NCBI GenBank assembly: GCA_017559555.1
Contig: JAFYRH010000077.1
Coordinates: 1-11,963 of the forward strand
Origin: Clostridia bacterium
Lineage (GTDB): Bacteria; Bacillota; Clostridia; Oscillospirales; CAG-272
Length of the DNA stretch: 11,963 nucleotides
Reading direction: 5' to 3'
The notes below the pieces were generated by a model. That model searched no databases. It had not been told where the DNA came from and saw only the letters and a program-made list of their open reading frames with translations. This document shows positions 1 to 7,189 of the stretch, in pieces (within the stretch, counting starts at the first letter, position 1; each line of letters starts with the position of its first letter). A program made the position numbers and the translations under genes.

Positions 1-1
1 C

Positions 2-379
2 ACCATCGACATGGTCGCCACCGACCACGCACCGCACTCCCAAGAGGAAAAAGCAAAAGGTCTTGAAAAGAGCGCATTCGGCATTGTGGGACTCGAAACC
101 GCTTTCCCAATTATGTACACCGAATTCGTCAAGACCGGTAAAATGACGCTTGAACGTCTTATTGATTTGATGTGCCTGAGTCCGCGCCGCCGTTTTGGCA
201 TTGCGAGTGATGCAGGATTCACGGCTTGGGATGTGGAAAAGGAATATTCCGTCAACCCCGACGATTTTGCAAGCCTCGGTCGTGCAACACCTTTTGCGGG
301 CAGACGCGTATTTGGAGAAAATTTACTGACCGTTTATAACGGTTCTATCGTATACAAAAGCAACATAGAGGAGGAATGA
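2..379 (+). CDS. pyrC: Dihydroorotase, C-terminal part (start lies outside the window)
   Basis: Dihydroorotase is a zinc enzyme that cyclises N-carbamoyl-aspartate to dihydroorotate, the third step of UMP synthesis, in the cytosol. Only the last 125 residues are visible; the frame is already open at position 2 and the ATG at 11 is internal. The first visible residues contain the family signature ATDHAPHSQEEK, matching the known pattern [GA]-[ST]-D-x-A-P-H-x(4)-K, whose Asp is the catalytic base. Downstream, SPRRRFGI and the final segment (GRATPFAGRRVFGENLLTVYNG) are typical of the C-terminal beta structure of amidohydrolase-family PyrC. The gene ends in TGA four bases before the carB start, and its last codons contain the carB ribosome-binding site, so the two are co-transcribed and probably translationally coupled. 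The identification is secure; the upstream metal-binding HxH motif cannot be checked here. Confidence 0.96.
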   Translation, partial: TIDMVATDHAPHSQEEKAKGLEKSAFGIVGLETAFPIMYTEFVKTGKMTLERLIDLMCLSPRRRFGIASDAGFTAWDVEKEYSVNPDDFASLGRATPFAGRRVFGENLLTVYNGSIVYKSNIEEE

Positions 380-383
380 GAAA

Positions 384-3300
384 ATGGCAAAGAGAACAGA
401 CTTAAAGAAAATTTTGATCATTGGTTCGGGTCCTATCGTTATTGGACAAGCCGCTGAATTTGACTATGCAGGCACACAAGCTTGCCTCGCTCTCAAAGAA
501 GAGGGCTACGAGGTCATTCTTGTTAACTCCAACCCTGCAACCATTATGACCGACACCACTATTGCCGACAAGGTATATATGGAGCCTCTGACTCTTGAAT
601 ACGTAGCAAAGATTTTGCGTTACGAGCGTCCCGATGCTATCGTTCCCGGTATTGGCGGTCAAACGGGTCTCAACCTTGCTATGCAGCTCGAAAAGAAGGG
701 CGTTCTGCGCGAATGTAACGTAGAACTTCTTGGAACCAGTAGCGAGAGTATCGCTCGTGCCGAGGACCGTGAGCTCTTCAAAGAGCTTTGCCAATCCATT
801 GGTGAGCCTACCATTCCTTCCGAAATTACCTACTCCTTGGAAGAAGCCAAGGAAGCCGCAAAGAGAATCGGTTACCCTGTTGTTTTGCGCCCTGCATTTA
901 CACTTGGTGGCACAGGCGGTGGCTTTGCGTATGATGAAGCAGAACTGATTGAAATCGGTACAAACGCATTCAAGCTTTCTCCCGTTCATCAGGTTCTGAT
1001 TGAAAAGAGCGTTAAGGGTTACAAAGAGATTGAATTTGAGGTTATGCGCGACTCCCAAGACAACGCCATTACTATTTGCGGTATGGAGAACGTTGACCCC
1101 GTTGGCGTACACACAGGTGACTCTGTAGTTGTAGCTCCCATTCTTTCTTTGAGTGAAGCAGACCATAAGATGCTCAACGATAGTGCCATTAAGATTATTC
1201 GTGAACTCAAAATTGAGGGCGGATGCAACGTTCAGTTTGCACTTGACCCAAATTCCAGTCAATATTACCTCATCGAGGTCAACCCGCGCGTTTCCCGTTC
1301 TTCGGCTCTTGCATCCAAGGCGAGCGGTTATCCCATTGCGCGTGTCACCGCAAAAATTGCCGTTGGCATGACCCTTGATGAAATTCCCGTAGCGGGCGGA
1401 ACGGCTGCAATCGAACCCAAACTCGATTACATTGTAGCAAAATTCCCGCGTTTCCCGTTTGATAAATTCACCACAGCTTCTAACCTGCTCGGCACCCAAA
1501 TGAAGGCAACGGGTGAGGTTATGGGCATCGGTTCTAATCTTGAAGAATGTTTCCTTAAGTCGGTTCGTTCGCTCGAAATCGGCGTTTGCCACTTCCACCT
1601 TGCCAAGTTCGACAACATGAGCGAGGCAGAGCTCTTTGAGTATATCAAGGACTATCGCGACGACAACATTTATGCCATTTGCCAACTGATGCGTATGGGC
1701 GTTGGTATTGAAAAGCTTCACGAGGTTACCAAAATCACCGAATTGTTCCTTGAAAGCTTCAAGCGCATTGTCGATATGGAAGCAACACTTGCAAGCAATG
1801 TAGGAGACAAAGAAACTTTGCTTGCCGCAAAGAAGATGGGATTTTCCGATAAGTTCATTGCAAAGCTTTGGAAGTGGGATGAGCTTTCGGTTTACACCCA
1901 ACGTCAAGAAGCCGGCATTACCCCCGTGTTCCGTATGGTTGACACGATGCACACCGGCAAATATATTGCATATCTCTATTCCTCTTACTCGGGCGAGAAC
2001 GATTCCCGTCTGACAGACAAGAAAAAGATCGTTGTTCTTGGCGCAGGCCCCATCCGTATCGGTCAAGGCGTTGAGTTCGACTATTCCACCGTACACTCCG
2101 TGCAAACCATTAAGCGCGAGGGATACGAAGCAATTATCATTAACAACAACCCTGAAACGGTATCTACCGATTACACCACGGCAGATAAGCTCTATTTTGA
2201 GCCCCTTACTCCCGAGGACGTTATGGCGATCATCAATTTTGAAAATCCCGAAGGTGTTATCGCATCCCTGGGCGGTCAAACCGCTATCAATCTTGCACAA
2301 CCTTTGATGGATCGCGGTGTTAAGATTATCGGTACCGATTGCGAGGCGATCGACAGAGCCGAGAACCGCCAAAGCTTTGAACGTATTTTGGCGGAATTGA
2401 ACATTCCTCAACCGCAAGGCAAGGGTGTTACCACCATTGAAGAAGGTGTAGAAACCGCAGAGCGCATCGGTTACCCCGTGCTTGTTCGTCCCAGCTTTGT
2501 TCTTGGCGGACGTGCTATGCAAATTGTTGCAAACGAAGATCAACTTCGCCGTTACCTCAAAACGGCATTCGATATCGATGCAGATAAGCCCGTTCTTGTA
2601 GACCACTACATTCAAGGTAAAGAAGTGGAAGTGGATGCGATTTGCGACGGCCGTGACGTATTCGTTCCCGGTATTATGGAGCTTGTTGAGCGCACGGGCA
2701 TTCACTCGGGTGACTCTATCAGCGTTTATCCTACGTTCAGTATTTCCGATAAAGTCAAGGGCACCATTTTGCAATATGCAAAAAAGCTTGGTCTTGGCAT
2801 TGGTATTGTTGGCCTTTACAACATTCAATTCATCGTTGATAAAAACGATAACGTATTCATCATTGAGGTAAATCCGCGTTCTTCCCGTACGGTTCCGTTC
2901 CTTTCCAAGTCTACGGGTTACAGCTTGGCAGACATTGCTACCGAAGTTATTTTGGGCAAGAGCCTCAAAGAGCAGGGCATTTTTGATATTTACCCGACCG
3001 AAAAGAAGCGTTGGTACGTTAAGGTTCCGGTATTCTCCTTTAACAAGATTCGCGGTCTTGATGCTTACCTCTCTCCCGAAATGAAATCTACGGGTGAAGC
3101 GATCGGTTACGACGACAAACTCAACCGTGCATTCTATAAAGCACTTCAAGCATCGGGCATGAAGTTGCAAAACTACGGCACCGTTCTTGCTACCATTGCC
3201 GACAAGGATAAAGAAGAGGCTCTGCCTCTCATTCGTCGCTTCTACAACCTCGGCTTCAATATTCAAGCAACCGAGGGAACCGCGGCATTCCTGAAGAAGA

Positions 3301-3557
3301 ATGGCATTCGCACACACGCACTCAAAAAGATCAGCGATGGCAGTGACGAAATTCCCGATGCAATGCGTCAAGGCTATATCGAGTACGTTATCAACACACG
3401 TGACATCAATAGCGTTGAACAAATGAAGGACGGTCAAGAAATTCGCCGTTGCGCAACCGAGAACAACGTCAACCTCTTTACCGCTCTCGATACCATCAGC
3501 GTTCTTCTTGACGTACTTGAGGAGACCACGCTGACCATTTCCACCATTGATGCATAA
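384..3557 (+). CDS. carB: Carbamoyl-phosphate synthase, large subunit
   Basis: CarB makes carbamoyl phosphate from bicarbonate, ammonia (from glutamine via the CarA subunit) and two ATP, feeding pyrimidine and arginine synthesis. The 1057-residue product is close to the usual ~1070. It shows the expected internal duplication: residues ~7-400 begin with ILIIGSGPIVIGQAAEFDYA, and residues ~546-925 begin with a parallel IVVLGAGPIRIGQGVEFDYS. Each half has an ATP-grasp signature (YPVVLRPAFTLGGTGGG; YPVLVRPSFVLGG) and the metal-binding LIEVNPR / IIEVNPR motif. The last ~130 residues form an MGS-type allosteric domain with ATEGTAAFL and VINTRD, in the place where UMP or IMP bind in E. coli; effector specificity cannot be read from the sequence. 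The start is supported by AGAGGAGG at 367-374. carA is not in the window, so the partner must be encoded upstream or elsewhere. Confidence 0.98.
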   Translation: MAKRTDLKKILIIGSGPIVIGQAAEFDYAGTQACLALKEEGYEVILVNSNPATIMTDTTIADKVYMEPLTLEYVAKILRYERPDAIVPGIGGQTGLNLAMQLEKKGVLRECNVELLGTSSESIARAEDRELFKELCQSIGEPTIPSEITYSLEEAKEAAKRIGYPVVLRPAFTLGGTGGGFAYDEAELIEIGTNAFKLSPVHQVLIEKSVKGYKEIEFEVMRDSQDNAITICGMENVDPVGVHTGDSVVVAPILSLSEADHKMLNDSAIKIIRELKIEGGCNVQFALDPNSSQYYLIEVNPRVSRSSALASKASGYPIARVTAKIAVGMTLDEIPVAGGTAAIEPKLDYIVAKFPRFPFDKFTTASNLLGTQMKATGEVMGIGSNLEECFLKSVRSLEIGVCHFHLAKFDNMSEAELFEYIKDYRDDNIYAICQLMRMGVGIEKLHEVTKITELFLESFKRIVDMEATLASNVGDKETLLAAKKMGFSDKFIAKLWKWDELSVYTQRQEAGITPVFRMVDTMHTGKYIAYLYSSYSGENDSRLTDKKKIVVLGAGPIRIGQGVEFDYSTVHSVQTIKREGYEAIIINNNPETVSTDYTTADKLYFEPLTPEDVMAIINFENPEGVIASLGGQTAINLAQPLMDRGVKIIGTDCEAIDRAENRQSFERILAELNIPQPQGKGVTTIEEGVETAERIGYPVLVRPSFVLGGRAMQIVANEDQLRRYLKTAFDIDADKPVLVDHYIQGKEVEVDAICDGRDVFVPGIMELVERTGIHSGDSISVYPTFSISDKVKGTILQYAKKLGLGIGIVGLYNIQFIVDKNDNVFIIEVNPRSSRTVPFLSKSTGYSLADIATEVILGKSLKEQGIFDIYPTEKKRWYVKVPVFSFNKIRGLDAYLSPEMKSTGEAIGYDDKLNRAFYKALQASGMKLQNYGTVLATIADKDKEEALPLIRRFYNLGFNIQATEGTAAFLKKNGIRTHALKKISDGSDEIPDAMRQGYIEYVINTRDINSVEQMKDGQEIRRCATENNVNLFTALDTISVLLDVLEETTLTISTIDA

Positions 3558-3562
3558 TCAAC

Positions 3563-3568
3563 AAGGAG
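3563..3568 (+). promoter_or_regulatory. Ribosome-binding site that fixes the pyrK start
   Basis: AAGGAG lies five bases before the ATG at 3574. The reading frame also contains ATG codons at 3547 and 3550, but these sit inside the 3' end of carB and have no such site before them. The ATG at 3574 is therefore preferred. Confidence 0.8.
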
Positions 3569-3573
3569 ATATT

Positions 3574-4311
3574 ATGAAGCAAGGCTTATTTACAATTGTT
3601 GAAAATACACGCCTGACCGATAGCGTATGGCAGATGCGTCTTGTAGGCGATACCTCTGCCATTACCGCTCCCGGGCAGTTTGTGAATATTCTTTTAGAAG
3701 GCAAATTTTTGCGCCGTCCCATTTCTGTATGTAACTGTGAAGGAGACGAGCTCACCCTGGTTTACAAGGTTGTGGGTGGCGGAACCGAGCAAATGAGCCG
3801 TATGGAACGTGGTCAAGAACTTGATATTCTGACGGGTCTTGGCAACGGCTACGATTTGACCGTATCCGGTGAAGCACCGCTCCTTTTGGGCGGCGGCGTT
3901 GGCGTTCCCCCTCTTTACATGCTTGCAAAAAAGCTGATTCAAGAGGGCAAAAAGGTTTCTGTTGTTCTTGGTTTTAATACTGCGGACGAAATTTTCTACG
4001 AAGAAGAATTCAAAGCTTTGGGGTGTGATGTGACTGTTACAACCGTTGACGGCACAAAGGGCACTCGCGGCTTTGTGACGGGTGCAATGGAGAACATTGA
4101 ATACACGCATTTTTACACCTGCGGTCCCGAGCCGATGTTAAAAGCGGTTTGGCGAGCAAGCACCACCTCGGGTCAGCTCAGCTTTGAAGAAAGAATGGGT
4201 TGCGGTTTTGGTGCGTGTATGGGATGCTCCTGCAAGACCCTTACGGGCTACAAGCGTATTTGCAAGGAAGGTCCCGTTATGAGAAAGGAGGAGATCCTGT
4301 GGCAGAATTAA
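3574..4311 (+). CDS. pyrK: Dihydroorotate dehydrogenase B, electron-transfer subunit
   Basis: PyrK pairs with class 1B PyrD. It carries FAD and a [2Fe-2S] cluster and passes electrons from dihydroorotate oxidation to NAD+. The 245-residue protein has the ferredoxin-reductase fold order: an FAD-binding beta barrel with LRRPISVCN (about residues 45-55), a nucleotide-binding motif LLLGGGVGVPPLYMLAKKL (about residues 99-117), and a C-terminal cluster motif. The cysteines are at 210, 215, 218 and 230 (C-x4-C-x2-C-x11-C), matching the PyrK cluster ligands; a fifth cysteine at 220 is extra. Sixteen bases separate it from carB. Its 3' end overlaps pyrD by 13 bases, consistent with coupled synthesis of the two subunits. 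The PyrK-PyrD pair is typical of Gram-positive bacteria and implies NAD-linked rather than quinone-linked dihydroorotate oxidation. Confidence 0.96.
   Translation: MKQGLFTIVENTRLTDSVWQMRLVGDTSAITAPGQFVNILLEGKFLRRPISVCNCEGDELTLVYKVVGGGTEQMSRMERGQELDILTGLGNGYDLTVSGEAPLLLGGGVGVPPLYMLAKKLIQEGKKVSVVLGFNTADEIFYEEEFKALGCDVTVTTVDGTKGTRGFVTGAMENIEYTHFYTCGPEPMLKAVWRASTTSGQLSFEERMGCGFGACMGCSCKTLTGYKRICKEGPVMRKEEILWQN
4284..4291 (+). promoter_or_regulatory. Strong ribosome-binding site for the pyrD GTG start
   Basis: AAAGGAGG, inside the last codons of pyrK, lies seven bases before GTG at 4299. An upstream ATG in the same frame (4200) falls on the PyrK cluster motif and would add 33 unrelated residues. 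Starting at GTG gives MAELKVNLCGIEMDNPIIPA, a normal PyrD N-terminus. Confidence 0.85.
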
Positions 4312-5207
4312 AGGTGAATTTGTGCGGCATTGAAATGGATAACCCCATTATTCCCGCAAGCGGATGCTTTGGCTACGGTTATGAGTTTGCTGAGCTTTAC
4401 GATATCAACTGTCTTGGAACCTTCTCTTTTAAGGGAACCACCAAGGATCCCCGTTTTGGTAACCCCACGCCTCGCATTGCCGAGTGCACCGCAGGCATGA
4501 TCAATGCCGTAGGGCTTCAAAACCCCGGTGTAGAAAAGGTTATCAGCGAAGAACTTCCCAAGCTGGGGCAATGCTTCCACAAACCGGTTATGGCAAACGT
4601 CAGCGGTTTTTCGGTGGAAGATTACGCATACACCTGCGAAAAACTCGATAAAGAGGAGCAGGTGGGTTGGCTTGAGGTCAACATCAGTTGCCCCAACGTT
4701 CACGGTGGCGGCATGAGCTTTGGTACAAGCCCCGAAGCTGCCGCAGAGGTTGTACGTGCCGTAAAAGCGGTTACAACCAAGCCGGTCATCATCAAGCTTT
4801 CCCCCAACGTTACCGATATCGTTGCTATTGCAAAGGCTTGCGAAGAGGCGGGAGCAGATGGCATTAGCCTTATTAACACACTTCTCGGTATGCGCATTGA
4901 CCTGAACAAAAAAGCCCCCGTCATTGCCAACAAGATGGGCGGATTTTCGGGCTCTGCCATTTTCCCCGTAGCGGTGAGAATGGTTTATCAGGTTGCACAC
5001 GCAGTTAAAATTCCCGTTGTTGGCATGGGTGGCGTTTCCTCGGCAGAGGACGTTATTGAAATGATGATGGCAGGCGCTACCGCCGTAGAGGTGGGAGCCG
5101 CAAACCTCGTCAATCCGTTCGCATCGCGTGATATCGTGAGAGATTTGCCTCGCGTGATGGAAAAATACAAAATTGAAAAACTGACCGACATCATCGGTAT
5201 TGCATAA
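4299..5207 (+). CDS. pyrD: Dihydroorotate dehydrogenase B (NAD+), catalytic subunit
   Basis: PyrD oxidises dihydroorotate to orotate using FMN, the fourth step of UMP synthesis. As a class 1B enzyme it works in a heterotetramer with PyrK and uses NAD+ as acceptor. The 302-residue product begins at GTG, has normal family length, and shows an FMN-binding TIM barrel. The active-site loop reads EVNISCPNVHGGG, with Cys131 as the catalytic base (cysteine is diagnostic of class 1; class 2 has serine). INTLLGMRIDL (about 191-201) and GGFSGSAIFPVAVRMV (214-229) are typical of 1B enzymes. GMGGVSSAEDVIEMMMAGA (242-260) and VEVGAAN supply the phosphate-binding end of the barrel. The 13-base overlap with pyrK supports coupled translation and 1:1 assembly. 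Nothing is missing or unusual apart from the GTG start. Confidence 0.97.
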   Translation: MAELKVNLCGIEMDNPIIPASGCFGYGYEFAELYDINCLGTFSFKGTTKDPRFGNPTPRIAECTAGMINAVGLQNPGVEKVISEELPKLGQCFHKPVMANVSGFSVEDYAYTCEKLDKEEQVGWLEVNISCPNVHGGGMSFGTSPEAAAEVVRAVKAVTTKPVIIKLSPNVTDIVAIAKACEEAGADGISLINTLLGMRIDLNKKAPVIANKMGGFSGSAIFPVAVRMVYQVAHAVKIPVVGMGGVSSAEDVIEMMMAGATAVEVGAANLVNPFASRDIVRDLPRVMEKYKIEKLTDIIGIA

Positions 5208-5229
5208 CAAAAAAGATAGGAGATAGATT

Positions 5230-5928
5230 ATGGGAAAAGACGTTATCATTGCGTGCGATTTCGATAGCGCCGCTAAAACATTTGCGTTTTTAGATCAATT
5301 TACGGGCAAAAAGCCCTTTGTAAAAATCGGTATGGAGCTCTACTATGCCGAAGGTCCTTCCATCGTGCGCGAAATTAAGGCAAGAGGACACAAAATCTTC
5401 CTTGACCTCAAACTCCACGATATTCCGAACACCGTTAAAAAGGCGATGGCAGTTCTTTCTCGCCTTGACGTTGATATGACCAACCTGCACGCCGCAGGTA
5501 CGGGTCGTATGATGGAAGCTGCAATCGAGGGTCTTACTCGCCCCGATGGCACCCGTCCCATGCTGATCGCGGTTACGCAGTTGACCTCTACCGACCAAGA
5601 GAGCATGGAAAATGACCTCCTCATCAAAGAACCCATTGCCGACGTTGTTATGCACTATGCAACCGTTGCAAAGAATGCAGGACTTGACGGTGTTGTTTGC
5701 TCTCCTCTGGAGGCAGGCAAGGTACACGAGAGATGCGGTGAAAACTTTGTAACAGTTACCCCCGGTGTTCGTTTTGCTGACGGTGACGTGGGCGACCAAA
5801 AGCGCGTTATGACTCCTGCAGAGGCAAAGAGAATCGGTTCCGATTACATTGTGGTTGGCAGACCGATCACCGCTGCCGCAGACCCCGTAGCCGCTTACGA
5901 GAGATGCGTAAAGGAGTTCGTGGGTTAA
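5230..5928 (+). CDS. pyrF: Orotidine 5'-phosphate decarboxylase
   Basis: PyrF decarboxylates OMP to UMP, the last step of the pathway. The 232-residue length fits the bacterial short type. The signature [12 protein letters not shown] at 57-68 matches the family pattern and supplies the catalytic tetrad Asp59-Lys61-Asp64, the last Asp acting from the dimer partner. Asp10 (IIACDFD) and Lys32 (VKIGMEL) bind the ribose. VVGRPIT near the C-terminus gives the phosphate-binding Arg211. The start is backed by AGGAGA at 5218-5223, and the spacer to pyrD is 22 bases. The stop codon TAA (5926-5928) lies within the 8-bp direct repeat GTTAAGTG that marks the left edge of the inserted cassette, so the insertion left the pyrF coding sequence intact. 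Confidence 0.97.
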   Translation: MGKDVIIACDFDSAAKTFAFLDQFTGKKPFVKIGMELYYAEGPSIVREIKARGHKIFLDLKLHDIPNTVKKAMAVLSRLDVDMTNLHAAGTGRMMEAAIEGLTRPDGTRPMLIAVTQLTSTDQESMENDLLIKEPIADVVMHYATVAKNAGLDGVVCSPLEAGKVHERCGENFVTVTPGVRFADGDVGDQKRVMTPAEAKRIGSDYIVVGRPITAAADPVAAYERCVKEFVG

Positions 5929-5931
5929 GTG
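5924..5931. repeat. Left copy of 8-bp direct repeat, possible target-site duplication
   Basis: GTTAAGTG, including the pyrF stop codon, is repeated exactly at 6495-6502. It overlaps the first 4 bases of the left inverted repeat, so the true duplication may be only GTTAA (5 bp), with the rest belonging to the element. Confidence 0.6.
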
Positions 5932-5960
5932 CAGAGTGCAGAATGCAGAGTGCAGAGTTA
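5928..5960 (+). repeat. Left 33-bp inverted repeat made of RTGCAGA heptamers
   Basis: Four tandem 7-bp units follow one leading A: GTGCAGA (5929-5935), GTGCAGA (5936-5942), ATGCAGA (5943-5949), GTGCAGA (5950-5956), then GTTA. The 33 bases are the exact reverse complement of 6462-6494, with no mismatch. The repeat begins at the last base of the pyrF stop codon. Confidence 0.97.
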
Positions 5961-5977
5961 TAGGTTGAGGTGAAATT

Positions 5978-6325
5978 ATGCAGGAATCGATTATTGAAAC
6001 AAAGAGTTTTCAGTTTGCAATAAGAATTGTTAAATTGTATCAGTACCTTTGCGAAGAGAAACGAGAGTATATTTTGTCAAAGCAGCTTGTTAGATGCGGC
6101 ACGAGCATTGGTGCTAATGTGAGTGAAGCGCAAAGAGGACAATCGAAACCTGACTTTTATGCTAAAATTGCAATTTCGCTAAAAGAAGCTAACGAAACTC
6201 GCTACTGGATTCGCCTTTTGCACGCAACAGAGTATCTAAGCGATAGAGAATATATAAGCTTAGATGCTGATATTAACGAAATCATTTCCATTTTGGTTGC
6301 GATTTGTAATTCGAAAGAAAGATAG
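5978..6325 (+). CDS. Four-helix bundle protein of the S23 / 23S rRNA intervening-sequence family
   Basis: The 115-residue product is a typical member of the S23/IVP family (known as PF05635 / TIGR02436). It has the KSFQFAIRIVKLYQYL opening helix, the hallmark LVRCGTSIGANVSEAQRGQS turn (about residues 38-57), then DFYAKIAISLKEANETRYWI, and a C-terminal helix EISILVAIC. Family members form pentameric, positively charged four-helix bundles. Some sit in intervening sequences of 23S rRNA genes; a relative (Avd) is an accessory factor of diversity-generating retroelements. No function is firmly established for stand-alone copies, and nucleic-acid binding is an inference. GAGGTGA at 5967-5973 supports the ATG. 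The gene is more AT-rich than its pyr neighbours and lies inside a repeat-bounded cassette, so it is probably an acquired passenger rather than a pyrimidine enzyme. Confidence 0.93.
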   Translation: MQESIIETKSFQFAIRIVKLYQYLCEEKREYILSKQLVRCGTSIGANVSEAQRGQSKPDFYAKIAISLKEANETRYWIRLLHATEYLSDREYISLDADINEIISILVAICNSKER

Positions 6326-6433
6326 AAACAAGAGAAAGTAAAACAAAAGCATAACAAAAGCAGAATGAAAAATAAGCTGTACCGCAGCCTTTTTGCTTGC
6401 TTTCGATTTGTTGTGAAGCTTTTATAATAAAAT

Positions 6434-6456
6434 ATTTTTCGCCACGGGCGAAAAAT
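6434..6456. other. Perfect 10-bp hairpin near the cassette's right end
   Basis: ATTTTTCGCC (6434-6443) pairs with GGCGAAAAAT (6447-6456) around a 3-base loop ACG. No T-run follows on either strand, so it is not a classical terminator. It ends five bases before the right inverted repeat and is probably part of the element, perhaps a processing, protein-binding or excision site. Confidence 0.75.
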
Positions 6457-6461
6457 TACCT

Positions 6462-6494
6462 TAACTCTGCACTCTGCATTCTGCACTCTGCACT
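6462..6494 (-). repeat. Right 33-bp inverted repeat
   Basis: It is the exact reverse complement of 5928-5960, made of four TCTGCAY units on the plus strand. With the left arm it could form a 33-bp perfect duplex in any transcript covering both, enclosing 501 bases. Confidence 0.97.
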
Positions 6495-6502
6495 GTTAAG
6501 TG
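6495..6502. repeat. Right copy of 8-bp direct repeat
   Basis: GTTAAGTG is identical to 5924-5931 and directly abuts the right inverted repeat, as expected of a target-site duplication. Confidence 0.6.
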
Positions 6503-6518
6503 TGTAACAAAGAACATG

Positions 6519-6524
6519 AGGAGA
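6519..6524 (+). promoter_or_regulatory. Ribosome-binding site that fixes the pyrE start
   Basis: AGGAGA precedes the ATG at 6533 with about nine bases between. A GTG at 6500 in the same frame lies on the direct repeat and would add 11 poorly conserved-looking residues, so it is not preferred. Confidence 0.8.
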
Positions 6525-6532
6525 AACAAATT

Positions 6533-7189
6533 ATGGAATCTTACAAGAGAGAATTTATACAATTTTTAGAGAACGCAGGAGTTCTTAAGTTTGGCGATTT
6601 TACCGCAAAGAGCGGTCGCAAAATTCCGTATTTTATCAATGCTGGTATGATTAAGACCGGAAATGACATTGCAACCCTTGGCGAATTTTACGCAAAGGCA
6701 TACTTCGAAAAGCTCGGTAACAAGCAAGCCGTTCTTTACGGTCCTGCTTACAAGGGTATTTCCTTGTCTGTTTCCGCGGCTGTTGCACTTTCCAAAAACG
6801 GTCTCAACGTTCCTTTCTTCTTCAACCGTAAGGAAGTAAAAGACCACGGTGAGGGCGGTGTATTTGTAGGCTACGTTCCCACAGCAGGTGAAGAGATCGT
6901 CATTATCGAGGACGTTATTACCGCAGGTACCGCTATTCGCGAGAGTATGGAGATCCTTTCTCACCTCGAGGGTACCAAGGTTGCTGCAACCTTTATTATG
7001 GTTGACCGCAAAGAAAAGGGACAAACCGAAAAGGGCGCTATGCAAGAAATCGAAGAGCAATTCGGTTTCCCCGTATATTCCATCGTCGACGTTTACGACA
7101 TCATCGAATACCTCGAAGAGGATGAAAAGAATGCTGAAAACGTAACCCGTATTAAAAATTATCTTGCAGTAAACGGAGCAAAAGCATGA
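6533..7189 (+). CDS. pyrE: Orotate phosphoribosyltransferase
   Basis: PyrE joins orotate to PRPP, giving OMP, the substrate of PyrF, in the fifth step of UMP synthesis. The 218-residue product has the type I PRTase signature [16 protein letters not shown], with the paired acidic residues Glu126-Asp127 that bind the PRPP ribose. The mobile catalytic loop reads [13 protein letters not shown], with the Lys and His that contact pyrophosphate. An N-terminal [19 protein letters not shown] segment is typical of the orotate-binding hood. Length is close to the E. coli enzyme (213). It follows the inserted cassette and overlaps the next gene by ATGA, so it is translationally coupled to pyrB. Because the cassette separates it from pyrF, its expression could differ from the upstream half of the operon. 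Confidence 0.97.
   Translation: MESYKREFIQFLENAGVLKFGDFTAKSGRKIPYFINAGMIKTGNDIATLGEFYAKAYFEKLGNKQAVLYGPAYKGISLSVSAAVALSKNGLNVPFFFNRKEVKDHGEGGVFVGYVPTAGEEIVIIEDVITAGTAIRESMEILSHLEGTKVAATFIMVDRKEKGQTEKGAMQEIEEQFGFPVYSIVDVYDIIEYLEEDEKNAENVTRIKNYLAVNGAKA

Larger units (their letters stand above)
5924..6502 (+). mobile_element. Inserted cassette: four-helix bundle gene between 33-bp inverted repeats, flanked by an 8-bp direct repeat
   Basis: Outer edges are GTTAAGTG at 5924-5931 and 6495-6502. Inside them lie perfect inverted repeats (5928-5960 and 6462-6494), and inside these a small IVP-family gene and a short non-coding tail with a hairpin. Deleting one copy of the direct repeat plus the interior (571 bp) leaves pyrF and pyrE joined by a 33-nt spacer that keeps the pyrE ribosome-binding site, like the rest of the operon. 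One 60-base row within the gene (6001-6060) is 30% GC, against 50% in a pyrF row (5701-5760). No transposase or reverse transcriptase is present, so any mobility would need help in trans. The layout resembles intervening sequences of 23S rRNA genes, which are also S23-type genes between inverted ends. The duplicated flank fits an insertion, but because the left copy overlaps the repeat by 4 bp the exact ends are uncertain. Confidence 0.72.
6326..6532 (+). other. Non-coding tail of the cassette and leader to pyrE
   Basis: These 207 bases lie between the four-helix bundle gene and pyrE. They are AT-rich and contain a short stem (GCTG/CAGC, 6376-6388) followed by TTTTT, which is a weak terminator candidate at best. 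Next come the perfect hairpin at 6434-6456, the right inverted repeat, and the pyrE ribosome-binding site. No further gene was seen. Confidence 0.7.

Noticed and set aside
402..3437. A 1011-codon open frame antisense to carB
   Set aside because: It mirrors carB, whose translation is fully recognisable with all its motifs. The antisense product is Cys/Asn/Leu-rich without known motifs; long antisense frames are a common by-product of codon bias.
5929..5956. Tandem heptamers as a possible CRISPR or VNTR locus
   Set aside because: The units are 7 bp, directly adjacent without spacers, and exactly mirrored at the other end of the cassette, so they are element arms, not an array.
6376..6394. Terminator inside the cassette (GCTG/CAGC stem then TTTTT)
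   Set aside because: A four-pair stem with a five-base loop is marginal. It is noted as part of the non-coding tail rather than called.
5924..6502. Diversity-generating retroelement, suggested by the Avd-like four-helix bundle protein
   Set aside because: No reverse transcriptase, template repeat or variable target gene is present; the neighbours are ordinary pyrimidine enzymes.
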